A stretch of 64,000 nt of DNA, taken from Nocardia donostiensis. GTDB lineage: Bacteria > Actinomycetota > Actinomycetes > Mycobacteriales > Mycobacteriaceae. The stretch lies in contig NZ_MUKP01000002.1 of NCBI RefSeq assembly GCF_002081715.1, forward strand, positions 171,259 through 235,258, read 5' to 3'. Both the position numbers and the translations under genes were made by a program. The notes beneath the pieces were generated by a model. The model was not told where the DNA came from, searched no databases, and saw only the letters and a list, made by a program, of their open reading frames with translations. Positions 44,113 through 54,967 of this stretch are shown here, piece by piece (the stretch's first letter is position 1; each line of letters starts with the position of its first letter).

Positions 44113-44958
44113 GTGAGCGGAATACCCAAACAACTCGAAAGCCGGGTCGCGGTCGTCACCGGAGCCAGCCGCGGTATCGGCAAGGGCATTGCGGTAGAGC
44201 TGGGTGCGGCCGGGGCCACGGTGTATGTCACCGGACGGTCGGCGACCCCGGCACGACTGCCCGGCACCGTGCACGAGACGGCGGCCGCGATCGACGAACT
44301 CGGTGGTACCGGCGTGCCGTTCGTCTGCGACCACCGTGATGACGATGCGACCGAGCGGTTGTTCGATCTGGTCCGCAGTGAGCACGGCAGGCTCGATGTG
44401 TTGGTGAACAACGTCTACAACTCTCCCGCCGCGGCCCGCTGGCTGGGCAAACCGTTCTGGGAGGTGCCGCCGGCGGCGTGGGATGAGACGTTCGATGTCG
44501 GCGTCCGCTCCCATTACGCGGCGAGTGTGTTCGCGGCCCCGTTGCTACGGGAATCCGGCGGGCTGATCGTCAATATCTCCTCGCCCGGAGCCGAACGCTA
44601 TATGCACAACGCGGTATACGGGGTCGCGAAAACAGCGCTGGATCGGCTGACCGCGGATATGGCGCACGACCTCGCCGACACCGGGGTGACGGTCGTTTCG
44701 CTGTGGCCCGGCATCGTCGACACCGAACTACTGCAGCTGATCCCCGCCGACGAGCAGGGCAGGCGTCAGGTGACGCTGCCCGGTGAGGGCACCTTCGACC
44801 TGACCTGCGCGGAAACACCCCGCTTCCCCGGCCGCGCTGTGGTGGCGCTGGCCACCGACTCCAGCCGGCTCGAGCGCACGGGCCGCGCGTGGCGGGTGGC
44901 CGACCTCGCCGACGTCTACGGTTTCACCGATGTGGACGGGCGGGTGCCACGCAACTGA
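44113..44958 (+). CDS. Short-chain dehydrogenase/reductase (DHRS1-like)
   Basis: This 281-residue SDR has the nucleotide-binding VVTGASRGIGKGIAVELG, the structural motif VLVNNVYNSP and a catalytic IVNISSPGAERYMHNAVYGVAKTALDRL (Ser, Tyr-x3-Lys). The NN-VY variation and the C-terminal SSRLERTGRAWRVADLADVYGF are features of the DHRS1 branch. It starts with GTG at 44113. It is divergent from the epoxide-hydrolase-like gene and convergent with secG. Substrate and cofactor preference are not determined. Confidence 0.9.
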   Translation: MSGIPKQLESRVAVVTGASRGIGKGIAVELGAAGATVYVTGRSATPARLPGTVHETAAAIDELGGTGVPFVCDHRDDDATERLFDLVRSEHGRLDVLVNNVYNSPAAARWLGKPFWEVPPAAWDETFDVGVRSHYAASVFAAPLLRESGGLIVNISSPGAERYMHNAVYGVAKTALDRLTADMAHDLADTGVTVVSLWPGIVDTELLQLIPADEQGRRQVTLPGEGTFDLTCAETPRFPGRAVVALATDSSRLERTGRAWRVADLADVYGFTDVDGRVPRN

Positions 44959-44975
44959 CCCGGCCTGCGAGTCGA

Positions 44976-45209
44976 TCAGGCGAACTTGATCTCCAAGCCG
45001 ATGCCCAGGATGGCGATCAACCAGATCAGGCCGACGAAGATGGTGACGCGGTCGAGGTTCTTTTCGGCGACCGTCGAACCGGACAGGCTGGACTGCACCC
45101 CACCACCGAACAGGCTGGACAGACCTCCACCCTTGGCCCGGTGCAGCAGCACCAGCAGCACCAGCAGCACGCTGGTGATGATCAGGAGGATATCCAGGAA
45201 CATCCGCAT
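44976..45209 (-). CDS. secG: SecG preprotein translocase subunit
   Basis: This 77-residue protein has two membrane helices (LDILLIITSVLLVLLVLLH and VTIFVGLIWLIAILGIGL) separated by KGGGLSSLFGGGVQ, the SecG hallmark loop. SecG assists SecYE in protein export. In actinobacteria it normally follows tpiA. Here tpiA lies about 3.1 kb away with an MFS exporter and a lipoprotein gene between them, so the usual gap-pgk-tpiA-secG cluster is split. Confidence 0.93.
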   Translation of the reverse strand: MRMFLDILLIITSVLLVLLVLLHRAKGGGLSSLFGGGVQSSLSGSTVAEKNLDRVTIFVGLIWLIAILGIGLEIKFA

Positions 45210-45319
45210 GGCCGACAGTGTATGCGCCACCGCGCGCAGTAGCCGAATCGCCCGCCGGGGCCGAGTACCCGACGCAGACCGGGGCCAGTCCGGCTCGGGC
45301 GACCCGGGGCGGGCACGGA

Positions 45320-46924
45320 TCAGCGCATGGCCCGGAGCTGGCGCACCGGCATCGACACCAGATGCGTGGCCGATTCCGGGCTGCGAGCGTATCCGGCGAC
45401 CGCACGCTCCCTGATCCGGTCCTGCGCGGTCAACCGCACCTGATGCTGCTGCATATGCTCCGACCAGGAACGCACCACGAACGACTCCACATAGCGATCG
45501 ACCTCGCCCACATCGCGGTAGAGCCGCCACTCCATAGCGCCGGTGCGTTGCCTGGACCGGCCCACATAGGCCATCGCGGACAAGAAGTCGGGCAGGTCTT
45601 CCGGCGGCACCTCGTAGGCACGCAACACCATGACCGGTCCGTCATCGGGGTCGGGCTCCACCACCAGCTGCGGTTCCGGCCAGAACGCCGACGGGGTCAG
45701 ATCCAACACCTCGGCGTCGTGCCGGATCGGCAGCCACACCGTGCTGAGCGCGCAGCAACCCAGCAGTACCGCAGCCGCCAGCAGTGTCGTGACCACCCCG
45801 AACGCGCCCGCGACCAGTCCCCACAGCAACGAGCCGAGCGCTTGCCCACCCATGAACACCAGCATGTACACCGACAAACCGCGCGCCCGCACCCACGCGG
45901 GCAACAGCAACTGCATGGTCGAGTTCATCGTCGACAACGCGAGCAGCCAGGCCAGCCCGGCCGCCACCAGCAGCCCCAACACCAGCGCTACCTGGTCCAG
46001 CAGCGCGGAGCCGGTGGTAGCCACGCCGAACAGCACGGCGGCGACGGCCAACTGCTGGGTGGGCGTCAACAGAGAGCGCAGCCGCGCCAGGAAGAGCGCG
46101 CCGAGTACCGCGCCGACGCCCAGCGCGCCGAGCATCAACCCGTAACCGGAGGAACCGAGACCGAGTTCGTCACGCGCGACAACCGGCAGCAGCGCCCACA
46201 GCGCACTGCCCGGCGCGATGAACAGGATCGACCGCAGCAGCACACGCCGGATCGCGGGCGCGGCGCGGATGAAGCGGGTACCGGCCTGCAACGCGGCCAG
46301 CGGCCGTTCGCTGGGCAGCGACCGAGCCACCGCAGGCCTGCGCCACAGTGTCAGCGCGGCCACTATCCCGCCGAACGACAGCGCGTTGAGAGCGAACACC
46401 AGCGTCGGCCCGGACAGCGAGACCAGAACACCCGCGACGGCAGGACCGACCGCGCGGCCGATATTCATGTTCATACTGCCCAGCGCGGCGACGGAGGGGA
46501 TCTGTTCCCGCGGCACCAGTTCGGGCTGGATCGCCTGCCAGGCGGGGGCGGTGAGGGCCTGCCCGCAACCGAGCAGGAACAGCAGCGCCAGCAGCACCGC
46601 GGGCGTGGTCCGCCCGGTCGCGGTCGTTACCGCGAGCACCGCGGCCACCAGCGCCATCGCCGACTGGGCGCCGAGCAGCAACCGGCGCCGGTCGACCAGG
46701 TCGGCGATCACTCCCGACGGAATGGACAGCAGCATCACCGGCAGCGTCGTCGCGGTCTGTACGAACGCGACCAGCGCCGCCGCATTCGGTTCGTCCACCA
46801 GGACCCACTGTGCTCCGACCGTCTGCATCCAGGTGCCCAGGTTCGACACCAGCTGCGCGATCCACAGCGCCCGGTAGACCCGCGACCGCAGCGGCGCCCA
46901 GGTGGACGGTGCTGTCGTGGTCAC
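45320..46924 (-). CDS. MFS exporter (EntS-like) with C-terminal antibiotic-biosynthesis-monooxygenase-like domain
   Basis: The first roughly 410 residues carry twelve helices and DHA3/EntS-type signatures (ALWIAQLVSNLGTWMQTVGAQW, IPSGVIADLVDRRRLL). The C-terminal 110 residues form a soluble domain. It reads VMVLRAYEVPPEDLPDFLSAM and WRLYRDVGEVDRYVESFVVRSWSEHMQQHQVR, a ferredoxin-like ABM pattern. The GTG at 46924 or TTG at 46927 is the start. The fused soluble domain may sense or bind the exported compound; no substrate is known. The gene lies between secG and the META lipoprotein. Confidence 0.88.
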   Translation of the reverse strand: MTTTAPSTWAPLRSRVYRALWIAQLVSNLGTWMQTVGAQWVLVDEPNAAALVAFVQTATTLPVMLLSIPSGVIADLVDRRRLLLGAQSAMALVAAVLAVTTATGRTTPAVLLALLFLLGCGQALTAPAWQAIQPELVPREQIPSVAALGSMNMNIGRAVGPAVAGVLVSLSGPTLVFALNALSFGGIVAALTLWRRPAVARSLPSERPLAALQAGTRFIRAAPAIRRVLLRSILFIAPGSALWALLPVVARDELGLGSSGYGLMLGALGVGAVLGALFLARLRSLLTPTQQLAVAAVLFGVATTGSALLDQVALVLGLLVAAGLAWLLALSTMNSTMQLLLPAWVRARGLSVYMLVFMGGQALGSLLWGLVAGAFGVVTTLLAAAVLLGCCALSTVWLPIRHDAEVLDLTPSAFWPEPQLVVEPDPDDGPVMVLRAYEVPPEDLPDFLSAMAYVGRSRQRTGAMEWRLYRDVGEVDRYVESFVVRSWSEHMQQHQVRLTAQDRIRERAVAGYARSPESATHLVSMPVRQLRAMR

Positions 46925-47050
46925 CAATCAGAGCATAGTCGGGCTCGGGTGCCCTCCCTCCGGCCGAGAGTGTCCGGGCGGCGGCTCGTCGAGAGTGTCG
47001 TTCTCCGCCGTTCCAGCGGGCGGGTGCCCTGCATCGGTAGGATCGGCCGT

Positions 47051-47860
47051 ATGTCGGCGAACTGGCTGCGGTGGGGTCCGGTCCTGGCGATCACACTCGC
47101 TGCGGTGACTCTCGCCGTGGGGACCGCTTGCACTGAGGATTCCGGGGAAAAGGGCGAGGAACCCGCGACGCCGATGGGGCGCACCTTCGTCTCCACCGAG
47201 GTGCAGGGGCCACCCATTCCCGGCGGTGGCCCATTGAAACTCACCTTCCGGGACGACCGGATCTCCGGCTCGGCCGGCTGCAACACCCATTCCGGTTCGG
47301 TCGAACTCGCCGACCACAAGGTCGCGGTATCGGATCTGGCGGGCACCCTGATGGGATGTCCGGGCGAGCGCAGGCACGCCGACGAATGGCTCGTCGGCCT
47401 GCTGAGTTCCACGCCGTCGTGGGAACTCGACGACAGCACCCTGATCCTGCGCAACGACGAGTCGACCGTCACCATGCTGGATCAGCGTGTGGTGAATCCG
47501 GACCGCCCGCTACGCGGCACAACCTGGACGGTCAACGCCCTGCTCACCCCCGACGCGCATATCCGCTCCCGGACCATCGAGGAATCGAAACCCACCCTCA
47601 CCATCGCCGAGGACGGCGCGCTCTCCGGTTCGACCGGCTGCAACGACATCACCGGACAGGCCACGGTCACCGAGACCTCCGACGGCACCGAGATCGCCTT
47701 CCGTGTCGCCACCACCGAGACGATGTGCCCGCCGGAGGTGATGGAGGTCGAGCAGGCGGTGCTCCGCGCGCTCGACGGCACGGTGCGAGCCACCATCGAA
47801 TCCGACACCCTCACCCTGCGTAACGCGAACGGGTATGGCCTCGAGTTGCGCGCGCAATGA
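47051..47860 (+). CDS. Lipoprotein with two META (HslJ-like) domains
   Basis: This protein of about 269 residues has a signal peptide ending in TLAVGTAC, a lipobox, so it is a membrane-anchored lipoprotein. Two META domains follow. The first has ISGSAGCNTHSGSVEL and GTLMGCP; the second has LSGSTGCNDITGQATV and TTETMCPPEVMEVE. The repeated GCN...C pattern is diagnostic of HslJ/META. The start at 47051 (MSANWLRWG) is required for the signal peptide; a longer open frame upstream is antisense to the MFS gene. Its function is unknown; HslJ relatives are linked to envelope stress and antibiotic tolerance. Confidence 0.9.
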   Translation: MSANWLRWGPVLAITLAAVTLAVGTACTEDSGEKGEEPATPMGRTFVSTEVQGPPIPGGGPLKLTFRDDRISGSAGCNTHSGSVELADHKVAVSDLAGTLMGCPGERRHADEWLVGLLSSTPSWELDDSTLILRNDESTVTMLDQRVVNPDRPLRGTTWTVNALLTPDAHIRSRTIEESKPTLTIAEDGALSGSTGCNDITGQATVTETSDGTEIAFRVATTETMCPPEVMEVEQAVLRALDGTVRATIESDTLTLRNANGYGLELRAQ

Positions 47861-48211
47861 GGGCAACCCTGGCGAGGCGGCCCCTCCTCAATTGTCCCGG
47901 GACGCTCCGCTCACCTTCGCCGAGGTGACCTCGACGAAACCCTTGCTCATCCGAGTTCGCGAACTCGTTCTGCGGCAGATCCTCGGCGTTGGTTGCCTTC
48001 GCTGGCCCTGTTCATACTTGTTCGGCAGCTCATCTCCGGCCCTCAGGCGAAACCAGTGCTGATCGCGGCGTTCGTCCCGGCCTTGCACCGCGGCGCCCCA
48101 TGGCAGCGCATCGGAGAACTGCGACTCGGCGGATAAGTCGTGAAGGTGCGCCCCGACACCAGCAGATCGACTCAGAAACTACGCAGGGCGAATGCCGCAC
48201 ACGAAACGGCA
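47861..48211. other. Non-coding stretch between META lipoprotein and tpiA terminator
   Basis: I find no supported gene in these 350 bases. Short open frames occur on both strands, but none has a recognisable domain or a good ribosome site. The region separates the convergent lipoprotein gene and the glycolytic operon. Confidence 0.5.
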
Positions 48212-48252
48212 GATGCCCGGCAGCGCGGTTACGAATCGCGCTGCCGGGCATC
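48212..48252 (-). terminator. Terminator hairpin of the gap-pgk-tpiA operon
   Basis: GATGCCCGGCAGCGCG (48212-48227) pairs perfectly with 48237-48252 around a 9-base loop, giving a 16-bp stem. It lies 38 bases past the tpiA stop on the minus strand. Being symmetric, it may also stop transcription from the lipoprotein side. Confidence 0.8.
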
Positions 48253-48289
48253 GTGTCGATATCCCGTTCGAGCGGTCGGCTCGCCAGGG

Positions 48290-49075
48290 TCAGGGCAGTG
48301 GCCCGCCCGCCGCGATCGCCGACAGGGTGGCGAACTCGTCACCCTTGAGTGACGCGCCGCCGACGAGGGCGCCATCGATATCGGGTTGCGCGATGAGTTC
48401 ACCGACGTTCTTGGCGTTCACCGAACCGCCGTAGAGCACCCGTACCTCCCCGGCCACCTCCGGCGAGGCCAGCTGGGCCAGCTCGCCGCGGATGGCGCCG
48501 CACACCTCTTGGGCGTCGGCAGGGGTGGCGACCTTGCCGGTGCCGATCGCCCACACCGGCTCGTAGGCGATGACGACCTGCGCGATCTGCTCGGCCGTCA
48601 GCCCTTTGAGCGAACCACGCAACTGTTCGAGGTTGTACTCGACATGCGTGCCCGCGTCCCGGACGTTGAGTCCCTCACCGATGCACACGATGGGGGTGAT
48701 CTCGTTCTTCAGCGCTTGTTTGGCCTTGGCCAGCACCGTGGCGTCGTCCTCGTTGTGGTACTGGCGTCGTTCCGAATGCCCCACCACCGCGAACGAACAG
48801 CCCAGCTTGGCCAGCATGGAGGCGCTGACCTCGCCGGTGTAGGCGCCCGCCTCGTACACCGAAACATCCTGCGCACCATAGGTGATGCGCAGTTTGTCGC
48901 CTTCCACCAGCGTTTGCACGCTGCGGATATCGGTGAACGGCGGGATGACCGTGACATCGACGGCGTCGAAGTACTTGTCCGGCAAGGCGAACGCGATCTT
49001 CTGCACCAGGGCGATGGCCTCGAGATGGTTGAGGTTCATCTTCCAGTTGCCCGCGATGAGCGGTTTCCTGGCCAT
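48290..49075 (-). CDS. tpiA: Triosephosphate isomerase
   Basis: This 261-residue protein starts [20 protein letters not shown], with the active-site Asn and Lys. It contains [11 protein letters not shown] (catalytic His) and [19 protein letters not shown] (catalytic Glu and loop 6). It interconverts dihydroxyacetone phosphate and glyceraldehyde 3-phosphate. It is the last gene of the operon gap-pgk-tpiA; its ATG directly follows the pgk stop. Confidence 0.98.
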   Translation of the reverse strand: MARKPLIAGNWKMNLNHLEAIALVQKIAFALPDKYFDAVDVTVIPPFTDIRSVQTLVEGDKLRITYGAQDVSVYEAGAYTGEVSASMLAKLGCSFAVVGHSERRQYHNEDDATVLAKAKQALKNEITPIVCIGEGLNVRDAGTHVEYNLEQLRGSLKGLTAEQIAQVVIAYEPVWAIGTGKVATPADAQEVCGAIRGELAQLASPEVAGEVRVLYGGSVNAKNVGELIAQPDIDGALVGGASLKGDEFATLSAIAAGGPLP

Positions 49076-50299
49076 CTACGTTTCCTCCGTCTCGTCCAGC
49101 ACGCTGATACCGGGAAGTTCCTTGCCCTCCAGGTACTCCAGCGACGCACCGCCACCGGTGGAGATATGCGAGAAACCGTCCTCCGGCAACCCAAGTGCCC
49201 GCACCGCGGCCGCGGAGTCGCCACCGCCGACAACGGTGAACGCACCCTTACCGGTGGCGGTCACGATCGCCTCGGCGACACCACGGGTGCCCGCGGCGAA
49301 CTTCTCGAACTCGAACACGCCCATCGGACCGTTCCAGAACACGGTGCGTGCCTCGGTGAGCAATGCGGCGAAGCGGTCCACCGATTCCGGCCCGATGTCC
49401 AGTCCCATCCAACCGTCGGGAATCTCGTTGGCCGGGACGATCTTCGCCTCCGCGTCGGCGCCGAACGCGGCGGCCGCCACGATATCGCGAGGCAGATGGA
49501 TGACATCGGCGTAGCGTTCGAGCAGCTGTGTGCAGGTGTCGATCATCTCTTCCTGCAGCAGCGACGAACCCACCGAAAGCCCCTGCGCGGCAAGGAAGGT
49601 GAAGCACATGCCACCACCGATGACCAGGGTGTCGACCTTCGGGGCCAGCGCCTCGATCACGGCCAGCTTGTCCGACACCTTGGAGCCGCCGAGCACCACC
49701 GCGTAGGGACGTTCGGTGTTCTCGGTCAGCTTGGCCAACACATCGACCTCGGCGGCGACGAGGGTGCCCGCGTAATGCGGCAGCAGCTTCGCCACGTCAT
49801 AGACCGAGGCCTGCTTGCGGTGCACCACACCGAAGCCATCGGAGACGAACGCGCCGTCGTCACCGACCAGTTCCACCAGCGCGACAGCCAGTTTTGCCCG
49901 CTGCGCGTCGTCTTTGCTGGTTTCGCGCGGATCGAAGCGGATGTTCTCCAGCAGGAGCACATCACCGTCGGTGAGGCCTTCGGATCGGGCGAGGGCGTCC
50001 TGGCCGACCACATCACCGGCCAGCTGGACGTTGCGGCCCAGTTCCTCGCCGAGCCGGTCCGCGACCGGCGCCAGCGACAGGGCCGGATCCGGTTCGCCCT
50101 TCGGGCGGCCCAGATGCGCGGTGACCACGACCTTGGCGCCTGCCTCGGCGAGTGCCCGGATCGTGGGCGCCGAGGCGATGATGCGGCCGGGGTCGGTGAT
50201 GACGCCGTTGTCGAGGGGGACGTTGAGGTCGGAGCGCACCAGCACGCCCCGGCCTGCGACCCCGTCGGCCAGCAGATCTTGCAGAGTTTTGACAGTCAC
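49076..50299 (-). CDS. pgk: Phosphoglycerate kinase
   Basis: This 407-residue protein contains [51 protein letters not shown] and the nucleotide-binding [11 protein letters not shown] with [19 protein letters not shown]. It carries out the substrate-level phosphorylation of glycolysis. It starts with GTG at 50299, 12 bases after gap, and ends at the tpiA start. Confidence 0.98.
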   Translation of the reverse strand: MTVKTLQDLLADGVAGRGVLVRSDLNVPLDNGVITDPGRIIASAPTIRALAEAGAKVVVTAHLGRPKGEPDPALSLAPVADRLGEELGRNVQLAGDVVGQDALARSEGLTDGDVLLLENIRFDPRETSKDDAQRAKLAVALVELVGDDGAFVSDGFGVVHRKQASVYDVAKLLPHYAGTLVAAEVDVLAKLTENTERPYAVVLGGSKVSDKLAVIEALAPKVDTLVIGGGMCFTFLAAQGLSVGSSLLQEEMIDTCTQLLERYADVIHLPRDIVAAAAFGADAEAKIVPANEIPDGWMGLDIGPESVDRFAALLTEARTVFWNGPMGVFEFEKFAAGTRGVAEAIVTATGKGAFTVVGGGDSAAAVRALGLPEDGFSHISTGGGASLEYLEGKELPGISVLDETEET

Positions 50300-50311
50300 T
50301 GTCGCCGGTTC

Positions 50312-51751
<1,440 letters not shown>

Positions 51752-51869
51752 GGTTTGCGGCCCGGCTCGCGTTTCAACCCTCGCAGCGCATGCGCCGAAA
51801 GCGCGAGTCGCGAGGGCTGAAACGCGAGCCACAAAGGGGCCGCAAACCCCGTCGCGCCGGAGGCGCGAC
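51752..51869 (-). repeat. Dispersed palindromic element, copy 2 (full length, inverted orientation)
   Basis: Outer arms GGTTTGCGGCCC (51752-51763) and its exact complement (51837-51848) enclose 21-base arms at 51764-51784 and 51810-51830 that match with one mismatch. The 25-base core lies between them. On the minus strand the element is led by a perfect 8-bp hairpin, GTCGCGCC-TCC-GGCGCGAC (51851-51869). It sits directly downstream of the whiA stop, just as copy 1 sits downstream of pgl. Confidence 0.88.
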
Positions 51870-51876
51870 CATAAAC

Positions 51877-52860
51877 TCAAGCCTCGTCGAGCAGCTCTGC
51901 GGTGACTGCCGATTCGGTATCGGGCACCCCGAGTTCCTTGGCGCGCCGGTCTGCCATCGACAGCAGTCGTCGGATACGGCCCGCTACAGCGTCTTTGGTC
52001 ATTGGTGGATCGGCGAGCTGGCCGAGTTCTTCCAGGGATGCTTGCCGGTGTTGGACGCGCAATTTGCCTGCCGCGGCCAGGTGGGCGGGTACATCGTCGC
52101 CGAGTAGTTCCAGGGCGCGTTCCACTCGGGCGGCTGCGGCGACGGCGGCGCGAGCTGAGCGGCGCAGGTTGGCGTCGTCGAAATTGGCCAGTCGGTTGGC
52201 GGTGGCGCGCACTTCGCGCCGCATTCGGCGTTCTTCCCAGGTCAGTCGGGTGTCTTGGGCGCCCATTCTGGTGAGTAGCGCGCCGATGGCTTCGCCGTCG
52301 CGGACTACGACTCGGTCGGTGCCGCGTACTTCGCGGGCTTTGGCGGAGATGCCGAGTCTGCGGGCCGCCCCGACCAGAGCCAGCGCTGCTTCGGGTCCTG
52401 GGCAGCTGACTTCGAGTGCTGAGGAGCGGCCGGGTTCGGTGAGTGAACCGTGGGCGAGGAACGCTCCGCGCCATGCGGCTTCGGCGTCGCCGATGCTGCC
52501 GCCGACGACTTGGGCGGGCAGTCCGCGTACCGGCCGGCCTCGCACATCGAGCAGCCCGGTCTGGCGGGCCAGTGCCTCGCCTTCCTTGGAGACTCGTACC
52601 ACGTAGCGGGAGGTTTTGCGTAGCCCACCCGCGCCGAGCACATGTACATCCGAACCGTAACCGTAGAGTTCGAAGATTTCGCGGCGCAGCCTGCGCGCGA
52701 TGGAGCCCATGTCCACTTCGGCTTCGACGATCACTCGCCCACCGACGATGTGCAGGCCTCCGGCGAACCGCAGCAAGGCGGACAGCTCCGCCTTGCGCGC
52801 GCTCACCTGTGTTACGGCGAGTCTGCTCAGCTCGTCCTTCACTTCGGCTGTCATCGCCAC
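51877..52860 (-). CDS. whiA: WhiA sporulation/cell-division regulator
   Basis: This protein of about 327 residues has the LAGLIDADG-like degenerate homing-endonuclease fold ([30 protein letters not shown]). A C-terminal HTH follows ([21 protein letters not shown], then [30 protein letters not shown]). WhiA is a DNA-binding regulator conserved in Gram-positives. The GTG at 52860 has AAGGAG 9 bases upstream; ATG at 52854 is an alternative. A much longer open frame through yvcK was rejected. Overlap with yvcK by 10 bases shows operon structure rapZ-yvcK-whiA. Confidence 0.96.
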   Translation of the reverse strand: MAMTAEVKDELSRLAVTQVSARKAELSALLRFAGGLHIVGGRVIVEAEVDMGSIARRLRREIFELYGYGSDVHVLGAGGLRKTSRYVVRVSKEGEALARQTGLLDVRGRPVRGLPAQVVGGSIGDAEAAWRGAFLAHGSLTEPGRSSALEVSCPGPEAALALVGAARRLGISAKAREVRGTDRVVVRDGEAIGALLTRMGAQDTRLTWEERRMRREVRATANRLANFDDANLRRSARAAVAAAARVERALELLGDDVPAHLAAAGKLRVQHRQASLEELGQLADPPMTKDAVAGRIRRLLSMADRRAKELGVPDTESAVTAELLDEA

Positions 52861-53897
52861 GAGACGCGCTCCTTTCCACCCAACCCGGACCGCACATCCT
52901 GACCCATGTGCCGTCCCTCGACTCGAAGCCCTGACATTTGCGGCCGAGGTTCCCGGATCAGTTGATCCAGTGCGGCGGCAAGTTTCCCGGGATGATGCCG
53001 GTCCGTTCCCGCGTCGGCGACATCGGAAAAGACTACTCGTGCCCGCAACTGTTCGGCAGCCCTTGCCACATGTTCGCGTTCCCGGCCCTCGCGCACGCAT
53101 CCCGCGTCGACCAGTACATCGTCGACCGCGAAATCCGGTGCGTGCTGGGACAATACATGCAGGTGCCGTTCCGCGGAGAATCCGGCTGTCTCCCCGGGTT
53201 CGGCGGCGAGGTTGAGCACCAGCACTTTTCGCGCCCTGGTGTACACCAGTGCGTCGCGCAGTTCCGGCACCAGCACGTGCGGTATCACACTGGTGAACCA
53301 TGATCCGGGGCCGAGCACGATCACGTCGGCGTGTTCGATGGCCGAGGTGGCTGCGGGGCAGGCGGGCGGGTCCGATGGGATCAACCGCACCCGCCGCACC
53401 TTGCCCGGCGTTGTGGCCACAGCCACTTGGCCGCGGATACAGCGACTCACGCGGGGGTCGGCTTCCAGTCCGGAGACATCGGCCTCGATGTCGAGGGCGA
53501 TGGACGACATGGGCAGCACCCGCCCGGTCACCCCGAGCATTGTCCCCATCTGGTCCAGGGCGGCCACCGGGTCGCCCAGCACCTCGGTGAGCCCGGCCAG
53601 GATCAGGTTGCCGACCGAATGACCGGCCAGTGCCCCCGTCCCGCCGAACCGGTGCTGCACGGTGCGGGTCCATACGCCGTCGGATTCGGCGGCCAGCGCC
53701 GCAAGTGCCATCCGCAGATCGCCCGGCGGCGGCACGCCCAGTTCGGCGCGTAGCCTGCCCGAGGAACCGCCGTCGTCGGCGACCGTGACCACCGCGCAGA
53801 TCTTCCTCGTCAATCGGCGTACCGCGCTCAGCGTCGCGTACAGGCCGTGCCCGCCGCCGAGGGCGACAATGGCGGGGTTGGCCTCCCAGCCCGTCAT
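52851..53897 (-). CDS. YvcK/CofD-like gluconeogenesis factor (Rv1422-like)
   Basis: This 348-residue protein contains [17 protein letters not shown] near the N-terminus, [31 protein letters not shown] and [25 protein letters not shown]. It belongs to the UPF0052/CofD-fold proteins that bind UDP-sugars and regulate carbon flow to the envelope. It overlaps rapZ by 4 bases and whiA by 10, the conserved order in actinobacteria and Firmicutes. Confidence 0.95.
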   Translation of the reverse strand: MTGWEANPAIVALGGGHGLYATLSAVRRLTRKICAVVTVADDGGSSGRLRAELGVPPPGDLRMALAALAAESDGVWTRTVQHRFGGTGALAGHSVGNLILAGLTEVLGDPVAALDQMGTMLGVTGRVLPMSSIALDIEADVSGLEADPRVSRCIRGQVAVATTPGKVRRVRLIPSDPPACPAATSAIEHADVIVLGPGSWFTSVIPHVLVPELRDALVYTRARKVLVLNLAAEPGETAGFSAERHLHVLSQHAPDFAVDDVLVDAGCVREGREREHVARAAEQLRARVVFSDVADAGTDRHHPGKLAAALDQLIREPRPQMSGLRVEGRHMGQDVRSGLGGKERVSWR

Positions 53898-54850
53898 TCG
53901 CGCCCCAGATCCCGGTGCACCACCCGCACCACGTCGACCGGAGCATCGCTGTCGGTTTCGATGCCGTCGCCCATCAGTTGGCCCAGCGCCTCGGCGATCG
54001 CCACGCTGCGGTGCCGACCACCGGTGCAGCCCACTGCGACCGTCATGTATCGCTTCCCCTCTTGGCGGTAACCGTTCGTGGTCAGGTCGAGCAGGTGGTG
54101 GCAGGTGCGCAGGAAATCCTCGGCACCCGGTCGGGACAGCACGTACTCACTGACCACGGTCTCCTGCCCGGTGTGCTGCCGGAGTTCGGGCACCCAATGC
54201 GGATTGGGCAGGAAACGCACATCCAACACCATGTCCGCGTCCAGCGGGACACCGTACTTGAATCCGAACGATTGCACCGTCAGTTGCAGCGCGGCGGGCG
54301 CGCCGCCGCCGTAGACCTCTTCCAGTTTGCGGTGCAGCTGGTGGATCGACAGTTCGGTGGTGTCGATGACGACGTCGGCCGCGGCTTTCACCGTCGAGAG
54401 CCGGACCCGTTCGGCGGCGATACCCGCCGACAGGGTGCCGTCGTCGCTTTCGCTCTGCAGCGGATGGCGGCGGCGGGCGAAACCGAAGCGGCGGATCAGC
54501 ACATCGTCGGAGGCTTCCAGGAACAGCACCCGGGTGGGCACGCCGCGCGCCCGCAACTGTTCGGTGACGACGGACAGGTCACCGGTGAAGAACCGGCTGC
54601 GCACGTCCATCACGATGGCCAGCCGCCGGATCGGCGGGTCCGCCGAGGCGCCCAGTTCGACCATCCGCCCGATCAGCTCTGGAGGCAGGTTGTCTGTGAC
54701 GTACCAGCCGAGATCTTCCAGCACCCGGGCGGCGGTACCGCGTCCCGCACCGGATAGCCCGGTGACCATGACGACTTCCACCCGAGCGCCGAGCTGTCTG
54801 GCTCGGTCCCCCATGTTTGCCGCACTGTTGTTCGATTCGACGCGTGTCAT
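53894..54850 (-). CDS. rapZ: RapZ-type RNase adapter / nucleotide-binding protein
   Basis: This 318-residue protein starts its core with [24 protein letters not shown], a P-loop in which the usual Lys is Arg. It continues with [12 protein letters not shown] and the C-terminal [20 protein letters not shown], which carries the conserved Cys/His cluster. In E. coli RapZ presents small RNAs to RNase E; in Gram-positives the role is less clear. It lies in the rapZ-yvcK-whiA unit, 117 bases after uvrC. Confidence 0.95.
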   Translation of the reverse strand: MTRVESNNSAANMGDRARQLGARVEVVMVTGLSGAGRGTAARVLEDLGWYVTDNLPPELIGRMVELGASADPPIRRLAIVMDVRSRFFTGDLSVVTEQLRARGVPTRVLFLEASDDVLIRRFGFARRRHPLQSESDDGTLSAGIAAERVRLSTVKAAADVVIDTTELSIHQLHRKLEEVYGGGAPAALQLTVQSFGFKYGVPLDADMVLDVRFLPNPHWVPELRQHTGQETVVSEYVLSRPGAEDFLRTCHHLLDLTTNGYRQEGKRYMTVAVGCTGGRHRSVAIAEALGQLMGDGIETDSDAPVDVVRVVHRDLGRE

Positions 54851-54967
54851 GTACCACCGGATCTGTGTCTAGGCTGCCTTTCGATCATCCCGCACCGGTA
54901 CTGCTATCCGGCGCAGACACAACGTACGCGACGCACCCCGATGGGCGTCGCCGGGCATAGCCCGCCC

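Noticed and set aside
45218..47050. Very long open frame running into the META lipoprotein from upstream
   Set aside because: It is antisense to the MFS gene and rich in Arg/Gln/His; the true start at 47051 gives a proper lipoprotein signal peptide.
52861..53946. Long N-terminal extension of whiA
   Set aside because: It is an alternative frame of yvcK; WhiA's family length and a Shine-Dalgarno site support the GTG at 52860.
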